A DNA stretch of 64,000 bases, taken from the NCBI GenBank assembly GCA_002426795.1, contig DINQ01000016.1, positions 201,475 to 265,474 of the forward strand, given 5' to 3'. The DNA comes from Bacteroidales bacterium UBA5536 (GTDB lineage Bacteria > Bacteroidota > Bacteroidia > Bacteroidales > F082). The notes beneath the pieces are model-generated. The model had not been told where the DNA came from and made no database searches. It worked only from the letters and a program-made list of their open reading frames with translations. Positions 9,178 to 17,919 of this stretch are shown piece after piece. Positions within the stretch are counted from its first letter, which is position 1; each line of letters begins with the position of its first letter. The position numbers were made by a program, and so were the translations under genes.

Positions 9178-11220
9178 ATGGCAGTAGACGAATCAACAGC
9201 AATGGACCAGCAAATAGCTGCATTGATGCTGCAAATGAGTCAAGAGTCGCTAGAAGTACCTCAGCGTAATATTTCATTTGTTTGTGGAAAACTGATCGAA
9301 ATCTCTCATTCTGTTGCGGTTGCATTCGGAATCTATAGCCATCAAACCCGACTTCCCAATATCAGACATGTCGTCGGCTTGAATGCATTATCCGCAACAT
9401 CACTTTTAGAATCACCGGTCACTTTTCAGCAAATTTTTTCTATCCCTGGAAAGAACTTTATATTGCTCAACGACAGTGATTTCGGCCCTGAAATTCAGAC
9501 TTCAGCGCAAACAATTGACAATAAGTTTAGGCAAATTGCAATATTTTCAAAACCGCTGAAAGCTGATGAAAGGGGCTTTTTATGCCTATTTGCGCAAGAA
9601 TTTTCTGTTTCAGACGATGAGCTGAAAAAGCTGATGGCAGTGGGTTTAACTGTACTCATTGGTTTGGAGTATCAATTGCGTGAGCAGCTGTTATTCAACG
9701 AATTGGATCGATATAAATCAGTTTTTGATCATGCCAATGACGGCATTCTTATTATCAACAAGGAAAACAGTATCATTCAGGCAAATACCAAGGCATATGA
9801 GCTTTTTGGTTACAATGAAAACGAACTTATTGGAATGCGTCCCCAAGATTTGTCGCCCGAAATTCAGGAGGATGGAGAATTATCCGACACAAAAGCCAGG
9901 CGTGTAATTAGTGAAGCACTCCTTGGAAAACCCCTGCGTTTTTTGTGGCAACACCTGAAAAAGGATGGTAGTATTTTCCATCTTGACATTAGCTTAGGAA
10001 CCTCAGAACACGAATCTGGACAGTTAATTCATGCATTACTTCGCGACATCACAGGCCAGAAAGAACTTGAGAATGAACTCAAACAGGCAAAAAAGAGAGC
10101 CGAGGAGGCCGATCAAATGAAGTCAGCTTTTCTGGCGAATATGTCACATGATATTCGAACACCGCTCAATTCTATCATCGGGTTTTCAGAAATTTTATTG
10201 GAGGAAGATACCACAGAAGACGAAAAGCTGGAATATACGCAATTGATTGTTTCGGCTGGAAAATCCCTGCAGCAGCTTATCGATGATATTATTGATTTAT
10301 CAAAGATTGAAGCTGGTCAAATTCGGATCGTTAAAACGGAAGTAGACATCAACCAGCTCTTAGACGAGCTTTTCACCACTTTTACCAATCTTCGGCAAAG
10401 CAGCCAAAAAGATAATATTGAACTCCGTCTGAAAAAACAAATTCGCGATAAAAGTTTGTTGATTTCAACAGACCCATTCAGGTTTAGGCAAATCATGTCG
10501 AACTTACTGTCAAATGCCTTGAAATTTATTGATCGCGGCTACATCGAATTTGGTTATACGCTGTCTGAGTCCAATCTGATACAGTTTTATGTGAAAGATA
10601 CAGGCGTAGGTATCGAGCGCGAGAAAGCTGCGGTCATCTTTCAGCGATTCGGTCAAATTGACAGCACCTACAAGCGCAACCATTCAGGAACCGGGTTGGG
10701 TTTGTCGATCTGTAAAAGCCTGGTTGAACTACTTGGAGGTAGCATCTGGTTTGATTCGGAGAAAGACTTGGGGACGACTTTTTATTTTACACTTCCTATC
10801 GATGAGGCGGAACTTCCAAAACAAACTGGATCAGCAAATGACGGCAATACTGATTGGTCTGATAAAGTTTTCTTGGTTGTTGACGATGTGCAGTCGAATT
10901 ATCTCTTCCTCAAAGCCATGTTTAAGGAGACTGCAGCTGCTGTTGTGTGGGCCAGAACAGGAAAAGAAGCCATTGATCTGGTGCAGAAATCATCAAAAAT
11001 CGATTTGGTGCTGATGGACATCAGAATGCCTGAAATGGATGGTTATGAAGCAAGCAGACGATTAAGAAATTTGTATCCTGAATTACCCATTATTGCACAA
11101 ACGGCATTTACTGAGCCCGAGGATTTTGAGCTTGCCATGCAAGCTGGCTGTGACGAATATATCACAAAGCCGATTTGTGCCAATGAGTTACTTGCTATAG
11201 TTAAGAGACTGGTCAACTGA
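9178..11220 (+). CDS. Hybrid sensor histidine kinase (PAS-HisKA-HATPase-REC)
   Basis: 680 residues without transmembrane segments, so a cytoplasmic sensor. Residues 1-170 form an unassigned, possibly GAF-like sensor region, and ~175-295 a PAS domain (NDGILIINKENSIIQANTKA). HisKA has phosphoacceptor H324 (MSHDIRTPLN), and the HATPase domain has the N box (SNLLSNALKF) and G boxes (DTGVGIE, GTGLGLS). A C-terminal receiver carries D569/D570, phosphoacceptor D614, T642 and K664. All catalytic residues are present. No DNA-binding output domain or separate regulator lies beside it, so the partner is elsewhere. A near-consensus box (TACTTTTA) lies at 9144. Signal unknown. Confidence 0.92.
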   Translation: MAVDESTAMDQQIAALMLQMSQESLEVPQRNISFVCGKLIEISHSVAVAFGIYSHQTRLPNIRHVVGLNALSATSLLESPVTFQQIFSIPGKNFILLNDSDFGPEIQTSAQTIDNKFRQIAIFSKPLKADERGFLCLFAQEFSVSDDELKKLMAVGLTVLIGLEYQLREQLLFNELDRYKSVFDHANDGILIINKENSIIQANTKAYELFGYNENELIGMRPQDLSPEIQEDGELSDTKARRVISEALLGKPLRFLWQHLKKDGSIFHLDISLGTSEHESGQLIHALLRDITGQKELENELKQAKKRAEEADQMKSAFLANMSHDIRTPLNSIIGFSEILLEEDTTEDEKLEYTQLIVSAGKSLQQLIDDIIDLSKIEAGQIRIVKTEVDINQLLDELFTTFTNLRQSSQKDNIELRLKKQIRDKSLLISTDPFRFRQIMSNLLSNALKFIDRGYIEFGYTLSESNLIQFYVKDTGVGIEREKAAVIFQRFGQIDSTYKRNHSGTGLGLSICKSLVELLGGSIWFDSEKDLGTTFYFTLPIDEAELPKQTGSANDGNTDWSDKVFLVVDDVQSNYLFLKAMFKETAAAVVWARTGKEAIDLVQKSSKIDLVLMDIRMPEMDGYEASRRLRNLYPELPIIAQTAFTEPEDFELAMQAGCDEYITKPICANELLAIVKRLVN

Positions 11221-11233
11221 TAATTTGATACCG

Positions 11234-13165
11234 ATGAGCAAAGATGCACGAACGGTATTATTAAAGCATTGGGGTTACAGTTCATTCAGACCCATGCAGG
11301 AAGAGATCGTCGATGCTGTTGTATCCGGAAACGACACCCTGGCTTTACTGCCAACGGGAGGAGGAAAATCAATTTGTTTCCAGGTGCCCGCCATGATGAT
11401 GAGTGGTCTTTGTATCGTAATCACACCCTTAATCGCCCTGATGAAAGACCAGGTGCAACACCTGAAACAACGCGGTATTGCTGCTGCAGCTATTTATTCT
11501 GGAATGCATTTTAATGAGATTGAAATTGTTTACAACCAAAGTGTTTTTGGTAAACTTAAGTTTCTGTACATCTCACCAGAAAGGCTTGTTACGGAGAAGT
11601 TTATTGCTGCTTTTCAGAAAATGAAGATATGTCTTGTTGCCATTGACGAAGCCCACTGTATTTCGCAATGGGGATATGATTTCAGACCACCTTACCTGCG
11701 AATCAGTGATATCAGGCCTTATTTGCCCAAAGTTCCTTTTTTGGCGCTAACCGCAACGGCAACACCTGAGGTAGTAAAAGACATTCAGGAAAAATTAAAA
11801 TTCAAAAATGCACATGTATTTCAAACCAGTTTCGAGCGAAAAAACCTGGTTTACAATGTGGTTCATGAACCTGATAAGTTTGGCGCACTTTACCGGTTGG
11901 TGAGGCAGTTGAAGCATGGAAGTGGAATAGTTTATGTAAGAAACCGAAGACGGACGCGCGATATTGCCGATTGGCTCAGCAATAGAAATATCACTTCAAC
12001 CTACTATCATGCCGGACTTGATGCCAAAATACGAGATCAGCGGCAGCAATCATGGATGAAAGGTCAGCACCAGATCATGGTGGCAACAAACGCCTTCGGA
12101 ATGGGTATCGATAAGCCTGATGTAAGACTAGTGATTCATATGGACTTGCCCGATAGCCTTGAAGCATACTTTCAGGAAGCCGGGCGGGCTGGACGGGATG
12201 GCAGACAATCAGCTGCTTACCTGCTCGTTTCAGATCAGGATGTGAAACAGCTTAAGGAAAATTTTGGCGCCTCATATCCTGATTTGTCTCAGATAAAGGC
12301 GATTTATCAGGCTTTGGGAAACTATTTCCAAATTCCTGTCGGTGCCGGCAAGGACCAAAGTTTCGATTTCGACTTGCTGCATTTTGCTAAAATGTACAAT
12401 TTTACGCCGGTTGAAGTTTTTAACTCACTACAGCTTCTCGAAAAAGAGGGTGAGCTGATGAGCACAGAAAGCTTGGCAAATCCATCACAGGTTTTTATCA
12501 GAGCAAGCCGCGAAGATCTGTATCGGTTTCAGGTTGAACAACCTCAATTCGATCAGTTCATCAAGTTTTTGCTGCGCAATGTGCCTGGAGTTCTTACCGA
12601 TTTTGTGTCATTCAACGAAGAACAAGCAGCCAGGAAGCTAAATTTAACGCAGGATCAAATTGTCGACATGCTCAAGAAACTGCATGCTCTTCAATTTCTG
12701 ATATATCAGGCGCGCAAACTGAAGCCACAACTGATTTGGGTTTCTGAGAGGAGAGACGCTAAAGACATTTATTTGTCAAAAGAGCATTATGCCGACCGGA
12801 AAAAAAGTGCTGCAAAGCGCATTCAGTCGGTTATTGATTTCGTCAATAATGAAACTACATGCAGAAGCATACAATTGCTGTCCTATTTCGGCGAAACAAA
12901 CAGACAGCGCTGTGGCAGGTGCGACATTTGCACAAGCAGGAATAAACTTTCGTTGAGCGATGCAGAGTTTGCCCAAATCAGTAACAGATTGAAAACAATG
13001 TTGGTGCAGCGTAGTTTTCCGGTATTTGAGGCAGCATCGTCAGTGCAGCCTTTTCCTGAAGAAAAGGTACTTGAAGCCATTCGGTTTCTCATTGATAACA
13101 AACAAATCAGGCAGGATGAGAATGGCTATCTTAGCTGGAAAACCCAACTCAAAATCGATGATTGA
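11234..13165 (+). CDS. recQ: ATP-dependent DNA helicase RecQ
   Basis: 3'-5' superfamily 2 helicase for recombination and fork repair. Walker A (LLPTGGGKS, lysine at ~45), DEAH box (AIDEAHC, ~138), the QxxGRxGRDG-type motif VI (QEAGRAGRDG) and the RecQ zinc-binding cysteines (CGRCDIC, near residue 565) are visible. At 643 residues it has a RQC-like region and a short tail, and I see no clear HRDC domain. An in-frame TTG at 11225 exists, but ATG 11234 is the better start. It begins 13 bases after the kinase gene and its stop overlaps the glycosylase start, so these genes probably form one transcript. Confidence 0.96.
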   Translation: MSKDARTVLLKHWGYSSFRPMQEEIVDAVVSGNDTLALLPTGGGKSICFQVPAMMMSGLCIVITPLIALMKDQVQHLKQRGIAAAAIYSGMHFNEIEIVYNQSVFGKLKFLYISPERLVTEKFIAAFQKMKICLVAIDEAHCISQWGYDFRPPYLRISDIRPYLPKVPFLALTATATPEVVKDIQEKLKFKNAHVFQTSFERKNLVYNVVHEPDKFGALYRLVRQLKHGSGIVYVRNRRRTRDIADWLSNRNITSTYYHAGLDAKIRDQRQQSWMKGQHQIMVATNAFGMGIDKPDVRLVIHMDLPDSLEAYFQEAGRAGRDGRQSAAYLLVSDQDVKQLKENFGASYPDLSQIKAIYQALGNYFQIPVGAGKDQSFDFDLLHFAKMYNFTPVEVFNSLQLLEKEGELMSTESLANPSQVFIRASREDLYRFQVEQPQFDQFIKFLLRNVPGVLTDFVSFNEEQAARKLNLTQDQIVDMLKKLHALQFLIYQARKLKPQLIWVSERRDAKDIYLSKEHYADRKKSAAKRIQSVIDFVNNETTCRSIQLLSYFGETNRQRCGRCDICTSRNKLSLSDAEFAQISNRLKTMLVQRSFPVFEAASSVQPFPEEKVLEAIRFLIDNKQIRQDENGYLSWKTQLKIDD

Positions 13166-13785
13166 TGTTGCTTGACTACAAAAGAGCGATCGAAAAAGAC
13201 TTTTTCCTCTCGGAGGATGTTGTTGGGATAGCAAAATCACTGCTTGGCAAAATACTTCTGCTTAAATCGCCTTTTGAATGGCGTGCGGGAATTATTGCAG
13301 AAACTGAAGCTTACGAAGGAATTACCGACAGGGCCTCACACGCATACGACAACAGAAGAACCAAACGCACGTCTGTGATGTATCAGGAAGGTGGCTGTTG
13401 TTATGTTTATCTGTGTTATGGCATTCATCAACTTTTTAATGTAGTTACTGGGCCTGTTGGTCAACCGCATGCAGTTTTGATCAGGGGAGTGAAACCAGTT
13501 TGTATTCAGGATTTGTCTACTGGAAAAACTTCAGCTAGTTTTGACGAGGAAATCGCAAACGGACCAGGAAAAATGAGTAAATGGATGGGTATTTCATTGG
13601 AACAAAATGGCCAAATCATCAACAAAAATCAGGTTTGGATTCTCTATTCTGATTATGATGAGCAAATCGAAATTATACAAACAGAGCGTGTTGGTGTGAC
13701 TTATGCCGGGGAAGATGCTTTGTTGCCATATCGTTTTTACCTAAGTGACTATTTGCCAGCTGCAGCAAATAAAAAAACGCCCTGA
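13165..13785 (+). CDS. DNA-3-methyladenine glycosylase, AAG/MPG family
   Basis: 206-residue base-excision enzyme that removes alkylated purines such as 3-methyladenine. The family core is clear: IIAETEAYEG carries the catalytic Glu, followed by HAYDNRRTKRTSVMY and YVYLCYGIHQLFNVVT. The ATG at 13165 overlaps the recQ stop by one base (TGATG), indicating translational coupling with a repair helicase. A strong terminator overlaps and follows the stop codon. Confidence 0.95.
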   Translation: MLLDYKRAIEKDFFLSEDVVGIAKSLLGKILLLKSPFEWRAGIIAETEAYEGITDRASHAYDNRRTKRTSVMYQEGGCCYVYLCYGIHQLFNVVTGPVGQPHAVLIRGVKPVCIQDLSTGKTSASFDEEIANGPGKMSKWMGISLEQNGQIINKNQVWILYSDYDEQIEIIQTERVGVTYAGEDALLPYRFYLSDYLPAAANKKTP

Positions 13786-13810
13786 ATTTGTAATTGAGGG
13801 CGTTTTTTTT
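13771..13810. terminator. Bidirectional terminator between the glycosylase and HU genes
   Basis: ACGCCCT-type stem (13776-13783 with 13797-13804) flanked by runs of A and T that pair further. It serves the convergent glycosylase and HU genes. The left arm lies inside the last codons of the glycosylase gene. Confidence 0.85.
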
Positions 13811-13823
13811 TGTTTCAGGTAGC

Positions 13824-14096
13824 TTATTGAACTTCATCAGCAAGCTCAGCACCTGGTTTAAATTTAACCACTTTTTTGGCAGCGATGTTGATTTCTTTAC
13901 CAGTTTGAGGGTTACGGCCTTTTCTTGCAGCTCTTTTAGAGATCGAGAAAGAACCAAAACCAACTAAAGCAACGCGGTCACCACCTTTGAGGGCTTTTGT
14001 AGTTGCTCCAATGAAAGCATCAAGTGCTTTTTTAGCATCAGCTTTTGTCAAATTGGCTTCTGCAGCCATTGCATCAATTAATTCAGCTTTGTTCAT
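13824..14096 (-). CDS. hup: HU family DNA-binding protein
   Basis: 90-residue histone-like nucleoid protein. It has the HU signature GFGSFSISKRAARKGRNPQTG and the C-terminal AAKKVVKFKPGAEL. The frame extends upstream to 14207, but the MNKAELIDAMA start at 14096 matches the family. An exact -7 element lies 40 bases upstream of it. Monocistronic by context, with a terminator directly after it. Confidence 0.97.
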   Translation of the reverse strand: MNKAELIDAMAAEANLTKADAKKALDAFIGATTKALKGGDRVALVGFGSFSISKRAARKGRNPQTGKEINIAAKKVVKFKPGAELADEVQ

Positions 14097-14136
14097 CTTC
14101 TTTTGGATTTTAGTTTGAAATTGGTTGAATACCGCA

Positions 14137-14144
14137 CAAATATA
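14137..14144 (-). promoter_or_regulatory. -7 promoter element of the HU gene (TATATTTG)
   Basis: Exact TAnnTTTG on the minus strand, 40 bases before the ATG at 14096. It lies inside the N-terminal extension of the open frame and so argues against the longer start at 14207. Confidence 0.6.
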
Positions 14145-14235
14145 GGGTTTTAATAAAATGATGCAAGTAAATTCGGTAAAAAGTGTTAAAAATGTTGATA
14201 AAACCAATTATTTGTTGATAAATGCCGGAATATTT

Positions 14236-15267
14236 TCAAGAAAACTCAGGAATGTCCCTGTTTTCAACGCTTCTAGAAGGCTTTTTTACTTGGTACTGAA
14301 CCATCCAGGTACCTTTAAAGTTTTTGCCTTTGAGAAAATCTGCGATATCCAAAGACTTTTTTCCAGCTTGTTGCACCTGAAGCAGATGAAGAAATCCATC
14401 GGGAAGCGCAACTTTTAAGTAGGTTCGATTGTCTGTCAAAAGGAGCTTTGGCTTTAGTTCGCACCTTGTTTTCTCCTTCTCTGATCGAAAAACTTTCACT
14501 TCTATATGCTCACCAGTTGATGAAACGAAAGTTGTGTAAGCTGCAGGGTAGGGAGATAATCCCCTGATTTGGTTATGTATTTCATCAAGGCTTAGGTCCC
14601 ATCGGATAGCGCAATCTTCTCTGAAAATTTTTGGTGCACTTTTGATCGAAATATTTGGATTCAATAAGGCTGATTGTGGCCGAACTATAGCTTTGCCGGT
14701 CATAATTTGTGCGATAGTATCTACAACCAGTTGATTGCCTGCCTTCATCAATCTGTCGTGTAATGTTCCGGCATCTTCTTCTTTTCCAATAGGTAATGTT
14801 TGCTGTAGCAGAATACCGCCTTCATCGATGGCTTCATTAATGAAAAAGGTAGTAAGCCCCGTTTCCGGTTCTCCATTCATAATGGCATGGTTAATGGGTG
14901 CTGCACCTCTGTAATTGGGTAGCAACGAAGCATGCAGGTTAAAAGTGCCCAGGCGTGGAATCTTCCAGACAACAGCTGGCATCATCCGGAAAGCTACAAC
15001 AATAAAAATATCAGCATCGAGGCTTTTCAGATGTTCAACAAAAGCACCATCTTTGAGATTGGATGGCTGTTCAAGCGGGAGATTATTCTCAATCGCAAGT
15101 TCCTTCACAGCAGACATGCGGATTTTTTTTCCTCTGCCTGCTGGTTTGTCTGCTGCAGTTACAACACAAACCACCTGGTGCCCAGCTTCAATGATGGCTT
15201 GCAGCTGCGAGGCAGCAAACTCAGGGGTGCCAAAAAATACTATACGGGCTTTAGGGACACTTTTCAT
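14236..15267 (-). CDS. fmt: Methionyl-tRNA formyltransferase
   Basis: 343 residues. Transfers a formyl group from 10-formyl-tetrahydrofolate to initiator Met-tRNA. The N-terminal formyltransferase fold shows IVFFGTPEFA, the catalytic HASLLPNYRGAAPINHAI loop (Asn/His) and the conserved GGILLQ and HDRL segments. A C-terminal Fmt_C-like domain follows. The start at 15267 (MKSVPKARIVFFGTPEFA) is preferred over the in-frame codon at 15285. A minus-strand terminator just upstream separates it from the TPR gene. Confidence 0.96.
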   Translation of the reverse strand: MKSVPKARIVFFGTPEFAASQLQAIIEAGHQVVCVVTAADKPAGRGKKIRMSAVKELAIENNLPLEQPSNLKDGAFVEHLKSLDADIFIVVAFRMMPAVVWKIPRLGTFNLHASLLPNYRGAAPINHAIMNGEPETGLTTFFINEAIDEGGILLQQTLPIGKEEDAGTLHDRLMKAGNQLVVDTIAQIMTGKAIVRPQSALLNPNISIKSAPKIFREDCAIRWDLSLDEIHNQIRGLSPYPAAYTTFVSSTGEHIEVKVFRSEKEKTRCELKPKLLLTDNRTYLKVALPDGFLHLLQVQQAGKKSLDIADFLKGKNFKGTWMVQYQVKKPSRSVENRDIPEFS

Positions 15268-15282
15268 AACGAACGAAATTAG

Positions 15283-15318
15283 CAAAAAAATACCTGATTC
15301 AAAGCTTGAATCAGGTAT
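15283..15318 (-). terminator. Rho-independent terminator after the TPR gene
   Basis: 13-bp perfect stem (15290-15302 with 15306-15318, ATACCTGATTCAA arm) followed on the minus strand by seven T residues (15289-15283). It ends transcription of the TPR gene just before fmt. Confidence 0.85.
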
Positions 15319-15341
15319 CTGTCTATTTTTTTAAATAATGC

Positions 15342-16034
15342 TTACTGCAATAAATTGTTGGCGCGTGTAATGTATTTTTCAACGTTTCGGCCTTCATTGG
15401 ATGAAGGGTAGTCGGTCTTGATGTTTTCGTAAACCTCAACGGCTTTTTTATAATTGCCGAGTAATTCATAGGTTTGACCAGCTTTAAATAAAAACATTGG
15501 TGTTGTCAATTCGTTTTCCCGGTGTTTTGCTGCTTTCAGATATTGATCGGCAGCTTTTTCTGTTTGGTTCAGTTCGAGATATGCATCCCCAATGGCACCC
15601 AAACCCATGGCGCCAACCATATGGTCGTCGCTGCTGAATTTATTCAAATATTTGATCGACTCTTCAAACTCACCTTGTTTCAACAGAGAAACGCCAGCAT
15701 AATAGCAAGCGAGGTTGCCCGCTTTTGTCGAGCCAAAATCGTCGATGATATCAAAAAATCCAGGATTGTTTCCGTCACCGTATAAAGCTTTGTTGAGTGA
15801 ATCCGACTCAAAATATTTTTCGGCCATAAACATCTGTGTTTCTGCTTCGCGCTCGCGTGGCTGGAAATAATATTTGTTCAGTCCAAAGTATCCGAGCACA
15901 ATCAGAACGATTGCCGAAACCACAATAATCAGTGGCTTTTGATTGCTTTCAATAAACTGTTCAGTTTTACTCAGTGCTTCTTCAACCACTTCAAGTCTTT
16001 CGTCGCCTTTGTCAATTCCTTTGTTCTTAGCCAT
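15342..16034 (-). CDS. Membrane-anchored TPR protein (YfgM-like)
   Basis: 230 residues: a short charged cytoplasmic N-terminus, one transmembrane helix at ~34-51 (PLIIVVSAIVLIVLGYFGL), then tetratricopeptide repeats in the periplasm (for example AGVSLLKQGEFEESIKYLNK and AGQTYELLGNYKKAVEVYEN). The architecture resembles YfgM/BamD-like envelope chaperone adaptors. Exact role unknown. An exact -7 element lies 22 bases upstream and a terminator follows, so it is probably monocistronic. Confidence 0.85.
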   Translation of the reverse strand: MAKNKGIDKGDERLEVVEEALSKTEQFIESNQKPLIIVVSAIVLIVLGYFGLNKYYFQPREREAETQMFMAEKYFESDSLNKALYGDGNNPGFFDIIDDFGSTKAGNLACYYAGVSLLKQGEFEESIKYLNKFSSDDHMVGAMGLGAIGDAYLELNQTEKAADQYLKAAKHRENELTTPMFLFKAGQTYELLGNYKKAVEVYENIKTDYPSSNEGRNVEKYITRANNLLQ

Positions 16035-16056
16035 ATCGATTTTAAATTTGGAAGTG

Positions 16057-16064
16057 CAAAATTA
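16057..16064 (-). promoter_or_regulatory. -7 promoter element of the TPR gene (TAATTTTG)
   Basis: Exact TAnnTTTG on the minus strand, 22 bases before the ATG at 16034. Confidence 0.55.
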
Positions 16065-16206
16065 GTTTTTTTCGTGAAATAACAGGATAGCGCAGGCATT
16101 TTTTTACATTTGAAGCTGAAATAAGGTAGCGGATCTGATAAAACAGGTGAAGTTTTGTTAAAGTAAAGAATTTTTGTTGGAATAATATCTTGTTAATTAA
16201 CATTCA

Positions 16207-17106
16207 ATGAGGAAAATAGGAATTTTGAGGTTGGTTTTGGTTTTATTCGTCTTTGCCCCCAAATTATGCAGTGCAGGTTGGCTGATTATTGAGCAGCAGG
16301 AGGATAGGTTTGGCAACTCGGAAAGTCAGTCAATTTTTATCCAGGATCAACGGATCAGAATTGAGACACCTGAATCGGTTTTTATCATCGATTTGCAGCA
16401 GGATTTACTGACGTTGGTATTTCCACAAAAAATGTTCTATTGGACAGGTCATCCCGACACACTCCGAATGGCTTTATTCGATAAACTTGCCATTCAGGTT
16501 GAGGTAATGCTACAGCACATCGCTGAAAATGAAAGAGATTCGGCCCGTCGCACATTCGACCGGCAATTGTTGGCGCTCAAAAGTGGCGAGCAGGGATTTA
16601 TGAAGGCCATCGAGCCAACTATCATACAGGAAAACCTTACCGACACCATCTTAGGCCGACTGGTTACTCCTTACGAAATCCTGAGCGATAGTGTTTTGCT
16701 CGAAAAAGTTTGGTTAAGCAACGATCTTGATCCGTACAGGCAAATTGACAAGGAGAAACTCAGGAGATTCACACAGCTTTTCTCTCCGCCCTCTCGCGTG
16801 TCTGCATTTCGGCAATCAGAGGGTTTTAAAAAGCTGACAAAGAATCGTATTGTGATGCGATCTGTTATGCCTTTCGCTTATGGAGAAAGCAAAACAGAAG
16901 TTGTTGCTCTGCGCGAAACGAATATTCCTGCTGAGTTTTTTGCTCCTCCGGCAGATTACCGGCCTGCAAGTGTTGAAGAAGTTTTAGAAGTTACACTGGA
17001 TGATGGAGAAAGTCCTGAAGTGCGCAAAAACAGCAGTCCTTTCGACAAACCTTTAATGCCCTCACCTGGGAATACCCCCTCATTTCCTCCTGTAAAACCA
17101 TATTAG
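16207..17106 (+). CDS. Secreted protein of unknown function
   Basis: 299 residues. Residues 1-23 form a signal peptide ending near LCSAG, so the product is exported. The N-terminal part (WLIIEQQEDRFGN, SQSIFIQDQRIRIETPES, LTLVFPQKMFYW) has the pattern of proteins that describe a stored or bound state of a cofactor, loosely like DUF4412, but I cannot assign a family. The last ~45 residues are Pro/Ser-rich and probably disordered. No good -7 box was found. The neighbour trmH has its own promoter, so this gene is probably a separate unit. Confidence 0.75.
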   Translation: MRKIGILRLVLVLFVFAPKLCSAGWLIIEQQEDRFGNSESQSIFIQDQRIRIETPESVFIIDLQQDLLTLVFPQKMFYWTGHPDTLRMALFDKLAIQVEVMLQHIAENERDSARRTFDRQLLALKSGEQGFMKAIEPTIIQENLTDTILGRLVTPYEILSDSVLLEKVWLSNDLDPYRQIDKEKLRRFTQLFSPPSRVSAFRQSEGFKKLTKNRIVMRSVMPFAYGESKTEVVALRETNIPAEFFAPPADYRPASVEEVLEVTLDDGESPEVRKNSSPFDKPLMPSPGNTPSFPPVKPY

Positions 17107-17135
17107 CAAAGTGTTGGTGCTTTTAACAAACGTGT

Positions 17136-17143
17136 TATTTTTG
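17136..17143 (+). promoter_or_regulatory. -7 promoter element of trmH (TATTTTTG), with possible -33 TTGG
   Basis: Exact TAnnTTTG, 77 bases before the trmH start. TTGG at 17114-17117, 18 bases upstream, is a possible -33 element, one of the few visible in this window. Confidence 0.55.
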
Positions 17144-17220
17144 CATATTGTTTGTTCCGAAGCTATTAGGTGTTACTTGTAAACACTTTATTACTTCGCT
17201 GACAGAAAATGAATTGAGAA

Positions 17221-17910
17221 ATGATCAGTACTGCCGAGCAAAGAGACTTGCTTAATTATTTGTTGGGTTTTATAACCGATAACAGGAGAAAGAAATTTAC
17301 AGAAGTACTCAACCGGCGCACGCGTCATTTAACCATTGTGCTCGAAGATATCTATCAGTCGCAAAACGCCAGCGCTGTGCTTAGAAGCTGCGATCTGACG
17401 GGCGTACAGGATGTTCATATCATTGAAAATAAAAACCCATACGACATCAATCCCGATGTGGTTGTTGGCAGCACCAAGTGGCTCAATCTGACCAAATACA
17501 ACGAAAACTCTTTTAACACACTTGATGCCTTTGATGTTTTGAGGAAAAAGGGCTATCAGATTATTGCTACAAGTCCGCATGAGGATGGTTATACGCCAGA
17601 AAATCTACCGCTCGAAAAACCGATTGCCCTGGTTTTTGGAACCGAAAAAACCGGTCTTTCTCCCGAGGCGCTTTCCCATGCAGATGGTTTTATTCGTATC
17701 CCAATGGTAGGTTTTACTGAAAGTTACAACATTAGTGTTTCGGCTGCATTGTTACTGTATACTCTCACCAACCGACTCAGAGAAAGTGAGGTCGACTGGC
17801 AGCTTTCTGAAGTTGAAAAAGATGAACTTTTGTTACAATGGTGCCGCAACACTATACAACGGGTCGAGGTGATTGAAAGGGATTTTGAAGAAAGAAGAAA
17901 GCAAAAATAA
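17221..17910 (+). CDS. trmH: tRNA (guanosine-2'-O-)-methyltransferase, SPOUT family
   Basis: 229 residues. The three SPOUT motifs are intact: motif 1 (YQSQNASAVLRSCD, with the catalytic Arg), motif 2 (LVFGTEKTGLSPEA) and motif 3 (IPMVGFTESYNISVSAA), which form the trefoil knot that binds SAM. Length and the N-terminal extension fit TrmH, which methylates G18 in the D loop of tRNA. Convergent with the mur pair, with a 9-base gap. Confidence 0.93.
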   Translation: MISTAEQRDLLNYLLGFITDNRRKKFTEVLNRRTRHLTIVLEDIYQSQNASAVLRSCDLTGVQDVHIIENKNPYDINPDVVVGSTKWLNLTKYNENSFNTLDAFDVLRKKGYQIIATSPHEDGYTPENLPLEKPIALVFGTEKTGLSPEALSHADGFIRIPMVGFTESYNISVSAALLLYTLTNRLRESEVDWQLSEVEKDELLLQWCRNTIQRVEVIERDFEERRKQK

Positions 17911-17919
17911 GGCGAAGGA